Positions 1 through 14,100 of a DNA stretch of 64,000 nt are shown here, in pieces. The first letter of the stretch is position 1. Each line of letters opens with the position of its first letter. The notes below the pieces were generated by a model. The model had not been told where the DNA came from and ran no database searches. It saw only the letters and a list, made by a program, of their open reading frames with translations. The position numbers and the translations under genes were made by a program. Origin of the DNA: Chrysoperla carnea (taxonomy: Eukaryota; Arthropoda; Insecta; Neuroptera; Chrysopidae); contig NC_058338.1 of assembly GCF_905475395.1 (NCBI RefSeq), positions 12,538,935-12,602,934 of the forward strand. Reading direction: 5' to 3'.

Positions 1-2182
1 TTTTATAATAAACAAAAATTCTCTTTAAATGACAATGAATTGTTACATGAATACTTTCTGACTATTTTAAAAAAAAAATTGTTTCGTTATGTTTAAATGA
101 ATATCAAAGTTGTTCTTATTACGTTTAATACTTGATGAATCTCAGAATTATTTATTCTTATGTTTTAGTAGAATACAAATTTAAATAAAATTTTAAAAAA
201 TATGTATGTTTTAATTTAATGACCTTAATTATTACCGTTTAACTTCTTAAGCCCCACAGCATTATTTATTTACTGATATAATCGACTAGTTCAACTCATG
301 ATTTTTAATTATATTTGAAGTTATACAGTGAAGTTATGAAGTTATTATTATTATATAAGTTTTAAGTTGCCAATATCTGAAAATAAAAGTAAATTAAATT
401 TAAGCAACGAAATAGAATCAGTTTATTTTGGTCAGTGGGATGTTTATAGTAGAAAATATACTCGAAAATATACTTTTTTAATTCTCCGAGTGGACGATAA
501 AATGATTTACGAAGAAAGCAAATGATACGAAGAAAACAAATTTAAAACTTCGCCTAGCGGCCCAAGATAATTGCATTGCCTAGGAGCCCCAGCATGAGTT
601 AATCTGATCACTCATTCACCCTATATGTGTATTACTGCCAATATAAAATTCCACCGCTTTCTTAGAAAGGGGCCATCCATAAATTACGTCACACAAATTT
701 TATACTTCTTTGAAACAACCCCCTATCCCCGCCTTACAGGTGGTCACATTTGTGAAGTCTCCTCCCTCTAGAATGACGTCATATAATTTTCAATTTTATA
801 TTTAGAAATAATTTAATTAAAGCAATAGTTTCAATTTCATTAAAAACATAACTACGATAAGCGCGTATGGAAGCATTTGTCTCACAGACAAGGCCCGCGC
901 GAAACGGTAGGATACCGAGAATTCACTCGAGTTATTAATATTTTTTTGTTTACATATAAATTTCGCGTTTGAATATTTTATCTTTTTGTTAACTAACTCT
1001 TCTCCCCTAAACGTGTGGCGCAATTTATTGTGGCCCTAAATGGCAAACTATTGTGGATTAACTTATAGGATTGCAACTTTCTGAAAAATCTTGACAGTCA
1101 TGGAATGTCATTCTAGGACATTCTGCTTTGATTGAAAGATACGTGATTTGCTTTTGGTATTTGAAAGGTTCTCAAAAAATATCTAATTATATTTAATCTA
1201 TTTTTTCTATCAATAATATAACAATATTTTAATACATACATGGCTTTAAAAACATATTATGTAAATTTTGATCCAAGGTAAGACACTCTCCCATATAATT
1301 TGAACATAAAATCTCGTTACATACTTTTACAAAGTATACCTAAGTATGTAATTATAATAAATTGTTTGATATTCATACAAATAATAAAATAATTCATAAA
1401 TAGATAGGTAATACTTAAACTTTTACTTAATGACTTTTCTATTTTGATAAATGACATTGATAAACTTAAAATTTAGTTATTAAAATTACATTCACGTTTA
1501 TCTGTGAATGGCATAATCCATAATTATTATTATACCTAGCAGATTAAACTAAATTTTTATACAGGAAATAACTATGGAATTATATAATAATTAACATTAA
1601 TAATATTATAGCATATTATCAAATAACATCACCAATACATAGTACCTACAAAGCCGCTTCAATCCGTCTGTCTGTCCCTAATCCCTATTTATGATTAGAT
1701 CTTAAAAACTATGCAACGGATGATGCGGTTTCTAATAGACAGAGTGATTCAAGAGGAACGTTTTTAAATTTGACAAGATAAACAACCAGCTTCAAGGATT
1801 GTTATATCATATATATAAAATAAATCAAGGTATACTAAGTTTAGTCCCAAGTTTGTAACGCTTAAAAATATTGACGCTACGAACAAAATTTTGGTATAGG
1901 TGTTCATAAAATCACCTAATTAGTCCCTTTTCGGTTGGCTGTCGTCTGTTGGTCAACACGGTAGCTCAAAAACGAAAAAAGATATCAAGCTGAAATTTTT
2001 ATAGCGTGCTCAGGACATAAAAAATGAGGTCGAGTTCGTAAATGAGCCATGTAGGTGAATTGGGTCCGTGGGACCCATCTTATAAACCATTAGAGATAGA
2101 AAAAATGTTTAAATGTAAAAAATGTTCCTTATGAACTTACCACGTTTAGGTATTCTCGAAGAATAATGAATTTGTACTGCTA
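1..2182. other. No gene seen; repeat-rich flank
   Basis: AT-rich sequence with no open frame that resembles a known protein. About 668-790 carries a GC-richer block starting GGGGCCATCCATAAATTACG, which looks like a common insect interspersed-repeat end. From about 1650 to 2130 there is a dispersed repeat that recurs elsewhere in the window (separate entry). The short minus-strand open frame at 817-1023 has no recognisable motif. Confidence 0.6.
1650..2130 (+). repeat. Dispersed repeat with a TAGGTG...CACCTA core, copy 1
   Basis: It contains ACAAAATTTTGGTATAGGTG, a short inverted TAGGTG/CACCTA pair, a CTGTC-rich stretch and a conserved GAGGTCGAGTT...GGACCCATCTT block. The same order of blocks recurs at about 47195-47465 (+), and shorter parts recur at 7840-7940 (-) and 40890-41065 (-). 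The copies differ by substitutions and indels, so this is an old non-autonomous family. Confidence 0.65.
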
Positions 2183-5100
2183 TTACTGTAATTTCTTTTC
2201 ATCGCCTTGCGACACATCACTCTCTAATTTTTTCCTTTTATCTAAGTAAAATGAAAATAAGAAATAAAATGAAAATAAGTAAATTTCACTTGTATTGAAA
2301 TTACACATCTGTGCTTTACCTTTACTACTTTCACTACCACATATTAATCGATGAATATTTATGAAAGGCATTTCCACAAATAATGTAAGGGCTATAGAAA
2401 ATAAAATAATAAAAGCAACTTCGCAAGGTTCCACCTAAAAAAGACAAATTACTTAAACTTAAATTATTTTCCATTTAATTTTCTATAAAATTATAATTTC
2501 ACCTACCAACATATGCGATTTGAACGTCTCCGAATTTCGACGTCGACCAATATTATAAAAAAATATTGGAAATTGTGTTAAATAGAATGAATAGGCAATT
2601 CGAGAAAATATTTGAAATTTATTCCAATCCATGAAATTTCCAAACCAACCACCATTGCCGTTATTAATAGCAATTAAACCCCAAAATATAAATAATCCCC
2701 AAACAATTGGAGAGATGGCATTATACCATGCTGCATGTACTGGACTATAAACATATGCTTTTGTAGCTAATGGATATGGACCAATAACTGTGGTGAGTGC
2801 AAAAAGGGCACCAAGAGTCCAGAAGAATCGTACTTGGAACTAAAATATAGAAGAAAAGTATTAACTTAAACTTCATGGATTAGCACTTTTGGTAATCAAA
2901 TTCACGGAATTAATATTCCAATACTGATCTAAATACTTACACTTGTGAATGCGATTTTCCGATTTTTATTCAAAATATATGCAGCTAAAATTCCAAATAA
3001 GTAAATTGTTATTCGATGTGTTGGCAGAATGTATGAATAATTTGCTGTGTCAAACAGTTGCTGTAATCTGAAAAGTAGGTTCATAAATAGTTAGAAACTT
3101 CAGTTTCATTTCAGAATAAATAAATGAAACTTTAGTTTCATCTCAGAATAATCGCTTTTTAAAAGGTGACAACAAAAATGATTTGATTTTTTACATTAAC
3201 ATTGAGGTTTGACCTCCCTCCTGGCCCAGAGAGTAAAGATTGGATCCGATTTTGATTTTTCTTATCCAATATATATATAATTTATGTTTTTAAAACAAAT
3301 TTTGTTTTATTTCAAAATCATTATCAATATATTTTGGGTTTTTGTGAGTTTTTTAAGTCGATTGTGTCGATTTTATAATAATTAACATTTTTCGTAAGCA
3401 TTCTGTTTCGATTAACTCTTACTTGACTCCATTAAAAACAATTGGTGCTAAATTATAGTAATAACCAGCCCATCCACGTAATATGGTGGACGCAGTTGCA
3501 ACACCAGCCATTAAGTATAATCCATATTTCATGTTCTTCCATAACAAATAAACAAATATGGGACATAGTAAAAATAATTGCATATCCATACCAATTTGAT
3601 GAGTGTGAGTCAGGCACTAGAAAAATAATAATCAAAATATTTATCACATTCTAAAAAATTATATGACAACTTTTTTACCATATTTTCAAATCCAAAATAA
3701 TTATGTATAAATAAGAAATTACGCCACATATTCTGTTTACATAATTCTGAATGAACATTGATTACTTGTGGCCATAATGGTCCTGATGATAAAAATGGTA
3801 AATTGGGTAAGAAATATGTACAAAATAGTATTAAAGCAGCCATTGATGGTAACATTCTGAAAAGAAAATTTTATGCCAGTTTAGCCAAAAAAAATTATGC
3901 GTTTATACGCAAAAACGAAAAAAATACTCTAAGAAAGATTTGTGTCTTGATAGTCTCGATTTGTGTCTTGATTTTATTTGAACCTGACATGATTTTTCGT
4001 AAATAATAGAATACCTCCATTCGAAAAATGTTAGAACTTCTTGGTATTAAACAGATTTTTTGATGCATATATCATAATCATTGGTGGCTCTACCTTGAGT
4101 GTACTGGTGACTACGTGGCTTTTGTTATGTAAAATGTAATTAAAAATTCCAATTTATGAAAAATATAGGCAATGTATATTACATTATTGTTATATGTTTT
4201 GTATAGACAGTAATGTAAAAGCTATCAAACAATTAAAAACGTTAGTTGTGAACAATAAGAGAATTATTGACCGCAGTGAGAGGGGCAGAAAGAGACGGAA
4301 ATTGTAAGCGTATCGGAGACGTATAAGACGAACATAACGGACTGAGTTGATTTTCGTTAATAGATGTTGAGTTAGCGTTAGTTGAAGAGGTTTTTACTAA
4401 CTAGTTTACAATCTAATGGAAATTACAATATTACATTGACATATATACTTAGAACCGAGAACGACAAATTATTTGAAAAATCAAAGTAAGTTTCAAATAG
4501 TTAAGCGTAAAATTTCTCACGCCAGCCAGATTAGTTGTATGTTTAACGGGGTGGCGAAAGAGGGAATGCATAAATAAAAACGCCATTTAAATTGTTTTTC
4601 TGGAAAATTTTGATAGCTGTAGTCTACAATTTATGTTACCATTTACCTAAATATTCTTGCAATAATTTTTTTCACAAAATTAATGTTTCCACTGGCTTGA
4701 AGCTCTTTTAAAAAGGCATGCCCATTTAATAATCCACTTAATAAAATAAAAGAATCTGTATATACAATTGCAGATCGTCCAATTATTGACCATGGTAATC
4801 CTAAATTCTACAGACAAAAAATCAAAAATGAAGAAATCATGGCATCCAGATACTTGTTGTTATATCTATAAATATCTCTTACTTCAGTCATTGCAGTTCG
4901 ATTAATATACGGACTGTATAATAAAGCCATAGATTTATGTACAAGTAACAACGCAATGGCATTTAAACATCGTAAACCATGCACGCTACGGATCTCATCA
5001 CGACTATCGATTTTAGTTAATTGTGTTATGTTCTTGTGTAGTGAGAAGCATTTTATGAATTTCAATAATTTACCTGAAAATTTAAATAATGTAATCGGAA

Positions 5101-8100
5101 TTGTTGTCTATGTTGTCTGTGGAATACCACATGGGTTTTAGAGTTTTCACAGCGAAAATTAGATAAAATATTCCAATAATATGTTTTGTATCTGCAAAAC
5201 AATTCGAAATTGAGATGATAGCAAAAATTCTGACGGTAGAATTTACCGAAAGAAATAAGAATGTTTCAAATATTTAAGATTTAGTATGTAAGTAACAAAA
5301 CAAGCATGCCCAAAAAGTTTACCCAACTTTTTTCCCAATAGAATAATCAACTTTTATCTTCTACTGTTGATTTTTTGAACCTTATCGCTTCATTTTTTTT
5401 AATAAGAGAAGTTTTTAGGACGATATTCAAATATGTCGTTACGGGTAAAATGATCCCCTTTATGTACGTCAAAATAAAATCCCTATTTTGTGTGTAAAAT
5501 TATAAAAGGCAAAATGATCTCCCGTTACGTAGCGGGTCTTGAATGTGTTGGTTTAGAGGATTTAACACTATTTTTTGTTAAACGTATTTAACATGATTGA
5601 ATAGACCCCGTAAAAACGACACAAAAGCAATAAATTTTTCACTACTTGGATGCTTTACTTACTATCATTTTCCTGATTTACATCAATAAACATTCCCAAT
5701 ATTGTAAGAACAAATAGTATTCCAAATAATATTCTGGAAGAGAAAATATTATTAATTATAATTTTATAAAAAATCCTTTAACTTGTTGTATATAACTACC
5801 CTGAAATCAGGAATCCTAATGATAATTCAAATTTATCATGGATTGCTTTATATTTTGGTGATGTTGAACACATTTTCTCGTCAATTTTAACTGCAATCTC
5901 AACATTGGTCGGAAAAGTTTTTTGTAATTCTTGGTACATTTCATTTTGTAAATGTTGTGATGTACAACCGGATGGTAAACATATGCCCCAACTTATTGAA
6001 CTAAACCGTGGAACACGATGTCCAAACTGAAAAAAATAGAAACATGTTAAAAAGGACATTTTTATACTAAAGCCGGGATGTTAATAAGCCGGGATGAAAA
6101 AGTTCGGAAACAGCATCGATTTTAGTGAAAGTTTTTGCAACGTATTTACTCCAAGGAACATTCACCCAACTTAATCTAATCATGGGGAGACATAGGGACC
6201 CCAGAGGGGGGCATATGTAGAACAAATTGTTTTGAAATACTCTTTTTTGGCCTAAAATCGTTAATTAGTAGGCATAGTATTCTGTCACGTATTCCGAAAA
6301 TCGTGCCATTTTGACCGTAAATTCCACTTTTTGGAACAAATACGACAAACTAAGTATTTATTGTCGGATTATTGCGTTTTCTAAAATTGAATATTCTAGT
6401 TCAAAAAGTCGAGCGAGAGTTTTCATCAAAATTTTCCATTTTGATGAGAAAGAGACAAACAAATCAACTGAATCAGTCTATATTTTTGTGCGTTGAGTCT
6501 GTTATGGCGCGAACCTTGGCTTCCGCAATTCTTCGCCATATTCATAACAGATATTTGCCTGAACTCTTCTCCAGAGTTTCCTCTTCTTTTAATCAAAATA
6601 TTTTTCGCAGCATCAGCCAGTTCGATAGCCCTACTAAGATCCAGATTTTCTTTTTGAAGTACTCGACTCAAAATCAAAATTAAAGAATGTACCGAACTCA
6701 AAATATGCATGGATATGTCAATGGATTCGTCAATGGAAATGCGTCTCATAAATTGACGCAATTTACAGGACTATATTGTTAATTCAAATAGACGGGGTTA
6801 CCCCCAAAACCCCTCCCGTGTGAACGGGTCTGGTAATTTAAAATGCTTATTTTATCAGTATTTTTTGGGTGATTTTAATTTTAATTTCAAATTTTATTAA
6901 GAAATTTTTAACAAATAATCATCGATATTCCCTATTATAATTAAACAATTATTTAAAATTAAAATAGAAGTGATATTGTCTCACCGTTTTAATATGCTAA
7001 ATAATTCATGAATATATTAAATTTAATATTAATAATAATAATGTTTACAAATTATTAATAAGTGGGACATTTAAAACAATAGAGCCGAGACTTTTTATTC
7101 AAAATATATTTCATAATTTATTTTATAATTTTAATCAATATTTAATTTTTTGTAGGTATTATTGTATATTAATTGACAAATCTCAATCAATCTATTATTG
7201 CTAATAGCTCTTTTGTATTATTTAACCAATCAAAAAATAACTGGAACAAAAATTGCATAGTTTGATGGGGACATCATATTCTGGCATCAGGGTGGCTTTA
7301 ATAATCAATTTAGATTCTAAGCGGTAAGAGATAAAAGAACACTTTAAATTAGAAAGTTGATCCTCATAAAAAAACTAACATTTTTTTGAAAATCGTTAGC
7401 TGTAATATATGGCTATAACTATTTGCAATAATATATTACAATGGACTACCCTGTGTATACTTGCCGGCACCAAATTTCGCCCAAATGTTATTAATAAAAA
7501 AATTGACGTAATTTCAGACACCTACTTCATGGAAAATGATCGTGATAAATGTAGACCTTATACGTAACTTGTAGTGCTAACTCTAATACTGTTAAAAAGC
7601 GAACGCTGAGCAGAAAAATTATTTTGTATATAAACTGATATTATCATTGGCGAGCTTGTTCTTTTTTTTTAGAAAGAGCGCTGTCATATGAGCTTTTTGA
7701 CCGAAATATTAACAGCCAAAGTTGTCATTTCCAGCATTAAATTGCTGTTTGATTCGAAAGAAAAAGTACATTTATTCTTCTAAAGAAAATGTTTCTTCTT
7801 GTCTAATTTCCGTTTTTAAAATATTCCAAAACAACACCTCTACCAAAATTTTGTTCGTAGCATCAAAATTTTTAAGCGTTACAAACTTGGGACTAAACTT
7901 AGTATACCTTGATATATTTCATATCTACATGGTATAAAAAAAGTACAGTACCGGTACCGAAATTGAACCAAACATAAACAGTTGGATAATTTTATATTTG
8001 ATAGAAAACTAAGTAAAGCGGTGCTCAAGTTTTTTTTTTCAAATTTAAATTACAATTTACGGAATTAAAATTTTCAATATTGATATATTTTTTGACAAAT

Positions 8101-11100
8101 CTTTTTGTTCGAAATCTTGTGCCGTTCAGTGTAAAATAGGTATCTTGTTAGTAAAATATATTCCAGGATATTATAATAAAATATTACTTATTGTATATTT
8201 TGATCTAACTAATTATAATAACAATGAATGATGCCATCGGGCGTTAACATTCAAATATAGCCTACAGATTAAAAATGAAAGTATTTTTAAGACTCTAAAA
8301 GAAGAACACGTTGTAGCCGATCACGCCAAGCCTCGTTGACTCTGTACTGTCACTCGACGATGTATTAAAATATCTACATGTGTAGATGTGTTACATTTTT
8401 AAATATTAAGAAATACAGTGCGTTCGTAAATTATTGCTAATGTTTATTTTATAAAGGAAGCATTATACAAATAAATAATCTTAAGGTGATTATAAACCTA
8501 CAGAATTGTAAAAAAGTTGTGGTTTATTACACGGTACATACCTATAAACAAAATACATGCTTTGTAGTCAAGTAATGAGTTATTTTTAGCATTACAATAC
8601 CACGTAACTACAAAAATATATAATATATTGTGTGCAAGTGATACTTATAAATTTGATAATATAGATATCGCTTTTCAATCATCAATACTCTAACTATAGT
8701 CGTCTCTGTTCATCAAATGATGAATCTTCGATGAACTCATAATTGAATTAAAATTTTGTTTTTATATCATCGGCAACCTTATATCTTTATGGTATTATTA
8801 TAAACTACAAGATTGTCTAAATATTTTAGATAGGTTTTTTATCACACTCTCTAGATTTTTTGATATAGAAATATCCAATTGAAAAGAATAACCTATATGA
8901 TTCATCATTTTTTCAGCCAACTTTGAACGATAAAATAATAATAAAAAGTCCGATGACCTAGGAATTTTTTGTGATTTTTGGAAACTTTGTTAATCAAAAA
9001 ATGTATTTATAAAGTTTTATTTTGAAATCCCTAGTATTATTCAATCATTACATGTCTCCCCAATAAGTCGTCAGGTTATAACAAAGCTTATAAGGAAAGC
9101 ACCAAATAACCTAGTTGTATGGTGTTCGCAGAACATAAAGATTTTTTAAAAACATAGTCAATCGTTTACAAACACTCTATAATTGATCTGATATTAATAA
9201 TATTACTAATAATAAAAGAATATAATAATTTGTATCTGGGTGAGTACCTAAAGCATACATTAATAAATAAAAATAATAATAATAAAATTATATAATATTA
9301 CCTATGTAATAATATATTCATTCGCGCCCCACAATCTCTATACTGGGACATAATCATATTTCTACTCTTCATGGGTTGCTTACAGAGTTTATCACCTGTC
9401 CCTCTTAACTTAATGAAAAAGTGTATATATAAAGAAAGATTTGTAATAAGATCCATTCATTATTTCGCAAAATTAACAAATTTTATAGATTTGTGATTAA
9501 AAATTTAATTATTGAAAAAAAATCGTACAAGAATCACTTAAAAAGATATGGCTTTTAAGGTAGAATTAATTTTTTTATATATATCTATAAATTTTAATTG
9601 TTTTGTGAAAGTTCGGTATAAAATTTGAGTGTTTTATATTAAAAATTTAAACATTGACGAAACTGTAGTGTTATTGGTCCAATGCGTAATTAAAATATTC
9701 TAACCACATAGTTATTGAAATAAATACCACAATACTCGAAATAAAATTGTATATTATGAAATTCTATTTAAAAAATATAAATAAACTAGCAGATACCCGC
9801 CCGCTTTGCTGGTACCCCTTAAAAACTCAGTTTATAAGGTAATTTTGACTCAAAAAGTACAAAAATGGTCTAATAGTTTTTGAGATACGGGCTAAAATGG
9901 ATCCAAATATTATGAAATCTCAAAAAATCTGCATCCAATCATTAAATTAACCTGATTTTTATACTTTTTGGACCAAAATTACCCCATCCACCGAGTTTCA
10001 TCAAATTCCAGAACAAAAAGTTTTTTTCCGATTTTCTCGATTTTTTCAAAGGGGTTCCCTTTAAAAAAATTGCAAAAAAACCAAAAAATTTTTTTACCTC
10101 CAATTTCGATAAAACTCAGTTTTTAAGGTAATTTTGACCCAAAAAGTGCAAAAATCGGGTGCATTTGTTGACTGGTCGAATAGTTTTAGAGATACGGACT
10201 AAAATGGATCCAAATATTGCGATATCTCAAAAAATCTGCATCCAATCATTAAATTAACCTGATTTTTATACTTTTTGGACCAAAATTACCCCATCCACCG
10301 AGTTTCATCAAATTCCTAAACAAAATTTTTTTTCCGATTTTCTCGATTTTTTCAAAGGGGTACCCCTTAAAAAAATTCCAAAAAATCGAAAAATTTTGTT
10401 TATTTCCAATTTCGATAAAACTCAGTTTATAAGGTAATTTTGACCCAAAAAGTGCAAAAATCGGGTGCATTTGTTGACTGGTCTAATCGTTTTTGAGATA
10501 CGGGCTAAAATGGATCCAAATATTACGATATCTCAAAAAATCTGCATCCAATCATTAAATTAACCTTATTTTTATACTTTTTGGACCAAAATTACCCCAT
10601 AAACCGAGTTTCATCAAATTCCTAACAAAAATTTTTTTCCCGATTTTCTCGATTTTTTCAAAGGGGTACCCCTTAAAAAAATTCCAAAAAATCGAAAAAT
10701 TTTGTTTATTTCCAATTTCGATAAAACTCAGTTTATAAGGTAATTTTGACCCAAAAAGTGCAAAAATCGGGTGCATTTGTTGACTGGTCTAATAGTTTTT
10801 GAGATACGGGCTAAAATGGATCCAAATATTACGATATCTCAAAAAATCTGCATCCAATCATTAAATTAACCTTATTTTTATACTTTTTGGACCAAAATTA
10901 CCCCATAAACCGAGTTTCATCAAATTCCTAACAAAAATTTTTTTCCCGATTTTCTCGATTTTTTCAAAGGGGTACGTACCCCTTAAAAAAATTCCAAAAA
11001 ATCGAAAAATTTTGTTTATTTCCAATTTCGATAAAACTCAGTTTATAAGGTAATTTTGACCCAAAATGTGCAAAAATCGGGTGCATTTGTTGACTGGTCT

Positions 11101-14100
11101 AATAGTTTTTGAGATACGGGCTAAAATGGATCCAAATATTACGATATCTCAGAAACTCTGCATCCATTCATTTTCTTTTGCTCCCTAGATGTGTAATATA
11201 CTCTAAAACTGTTAAATGTAGTGTCAGTCACATAGGGAATCACTCTAGATAGCACATCAAAAGAGAATTAATTTAAATAAAATTAATATTTAAATTTTCA
11301 GCTTCTTGCGGTCACTGCATGTATATTAGCAGTAACAAAAGCTATTCCAGTAAGTCCACAATATGCTTACGCTCAACCCGCTCAAGTAGCATACGCACAG
11401 CCCGCCCAAGTTGCTTATGCACATGCTCCTTTACAAAAAGTAGCTGTTGCCAAACAAGTAATCGAAGATTACGATGCAAATCCACAATACAGTTATGGAT
11501 ATGATATTCAAGATCATTTAACTGGTGATAGTAAAAGTCAACAAGAGACACGTAATGGTGATGTTGTGCAGGGGAGCTACTCATTAATCGATCCAGATGG
11601 TGTGAAACGTACCGTAGAATATACAGCAGATCCACATAATGGATTTAATGCAGTTGTACATCGTGAGCAATTGAGTGGTCACCAAGTTGTCAAAGCTGTT
11701 GCACCAGCTCAAGTTGCATATGCAGCTCAACCTGCCAAGGTTGCATACGCTGCTCAACCGGCGTATTATCAACATCATTAATTTTTTTTAAATTTGTTTT
11801 TTATTTTTTATATTTATTATTTTTTTAATTTTAAGTTAAAATAAATGTTTTCAAATAATACTAAAAGTTTTTTTTTAACCTATTCGACTATACATGTAAC
11901 TTATTACGAACTTATGTCCCTTTTGCAAAATTCTTAAAATTTATAAGAGCTAGGATAATTTTGATCACAAATTTGAAAAGTACTACCCAAATTTAGTAGG
12001 ATTACATACTTGGTTTATCAAAATTGGATAAAGTTTGGATGTGATAGAGCAAAATTAAATTTTTTGGATTCTGATGACGTCACAAAGTTAAAAAATTCGA
12101 TTATTTTGATAACACAGGCAAATTTGATCCGATTTTATTGGACTTTTTTCTGAAACCCACTAATTTTGGGGTATTCTTTTCAGCTGTGATGTCAATTTTT
12201 CGATAGCTATCACTTATGTGTTTAATTCCGGGATCAGGACCCCACATTCTTAAAACCTATTAGATCTAGGTTAATTTTGATCACAAATTTGAAAAGTATG
12301 ACCCAAATTTAGTAGGATTTCATACTTGGTTTATCAAAATTGGATAAAATTTGAATGTGATAGAGCGAAATTAAATTTTTTGGATTCTGATGACGTCATA
12401 AAGTTCAAAAATTTGATTTTTTTGATAACACAGCCAAATTTGATCGGATCTTATTGGACTTTTTTTTGAAACCCACTAATTTTGGGTCATTCTTTTCAGC
12501 TGTGATGTCAGTTTTTCCTTAGTTATAATTTATGTGCTTGATTCCGGGATCAGGACTCCACATTATTGAAACCTATTAGAGCTAGGTTAATTTTGATCAC
12601 AAATTTGAAAAATATGACCCAAATTTAGTAGGATTACATACTTGATTTATCAAAATTGGATAGAATTTGAATGTGATAGAGCAAAATTAAATTTTTTTGA
12701 TTCTGATGACGTCATAAAATTCAAAAATTTGATTTTTTGATAACACTGGCAAATTTGATCCGATTTTATTGGAATATATTTTGAACTCCACTAATTTCGG
12801 GTTATTCTTTTCAGCTGTGATGTCAATTTTTCGCTAGCTATCACTTCTGTGTTTAATTCCGGGGCCAGGACTCCCCATTCTTAAAACCTATTAGAGCTAC
12901 GTTAATTTTGATCACAAATTTGAAAAGTATGACCCAAATTTAGTAGAATTACGATATTTGGATCTCAAACATAAGTCAAATTTGCAAGTTAAAGTTAAAA
13001 TAGTGTTTTGGAATTAAAGTACAAAAAAGAAAGTAAAATTTGTATTACTTACGTCTGAAATATTACTTTTAATAATATAATGCGAATGTATTAACGAATC
13101 GATCTCCTTCATGTATTCACTTGGATATGTCAATGTAAATTGAACGTTTGCCAAACAATATTTTCCATAAACATCATCTTCTTCACTTGATAACTCCTTA
13201 TGAATTGATAAGCATTGATCAAAATCACCAAATTGATTTATATTACCATTTAAAATACCGGATGGTAATTTTGCCGAAGAATCAAACACTAAAAAATGTT
13301 TGTAAATTCAAAATCACTTTGAATTAAATAAAAACCGTTTAAAATTAAGAATATTTGGAACATAATTTTTAGAGATTAAAACTTTAAATCCATGACATAA
13401 CTCCAATCCATTTTTTTGTCACTTTTCTGGGTATCAGAGAAGAGTACAAATTCTAGCATATTTTGTGTGAGAAAACATATGAGCTGGGAATTTAGGATTT
13501 TTCTTGGCATTAAGTGTACCTACTTAATTTTTATAACTAAAGCTTTATCCATCCATTGTTAGTGAATGGCGCTGGCCCGGCATTCCAGAGAGTGTGAACT
13601 CGATCCCCACCCTAGTGTACTTTTCGTAATATCTAATGTTGATGTCAAAAATATTAAAATTGGCAAGGCATATGATCATATGATCAGTGGATGAACGCAA
13701 TCACAGGGCTAACTAAAATCCAAAAGAAACGCAGACCCGTCCTAACTCGACCCCAGTAAAGTATGGTCAACCCATGGATCAGTCAGTGGACGCAATCACA
13801 GGATTACTTCAAGGGCCAACCTGTGATAACTCGACCCAATTTAAGGCATGGCCAACCCATGAATCAATGAGTGAACCAGTCGCAGAGTTTTTTGCACAGA
13901 GTGGCTTTTGCCGGAGTTGTTTTGGCACCTGGTTGTTTTTGAGTTATTAAATATTAAATTCTTCATGACTGCCCCCATGTTCTAAAATATAAAATTTGAA
14001 TTTTTTCGAAAATTCTCAAATTTTGTATTTTAAAACATTAAAACGTAACCAACTTAGCAAATATTATAAAAAAAATTATTTATTTCAATTTTGCTTTTAT

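Noticed and set aside
10249-10776. Repeated 73-codon minus-strand frames ([12 protein letters not shown]...) as a tandem gene family
   Set aside because: They recur only because satellite A units recur, vary with the unit, lack upstream signals and lie in the cuticle gene intron.
9785-11170. CRISPR-like regular repeat array
   Set aside because: Units are 307 bp and contiguous, without short repeats and unique spacers, and the genome is an insect's.
11342-11635. 97-codon minus-strand frame over the cuticle gene
   Set aside because: Antisense shadow of the RR-2 coding exon.
13555-13625. Functional tRNA gene
   Set aside because: A- and B-box-like words are present, but the spacing and stems do not give a tRNA cloverleaf.
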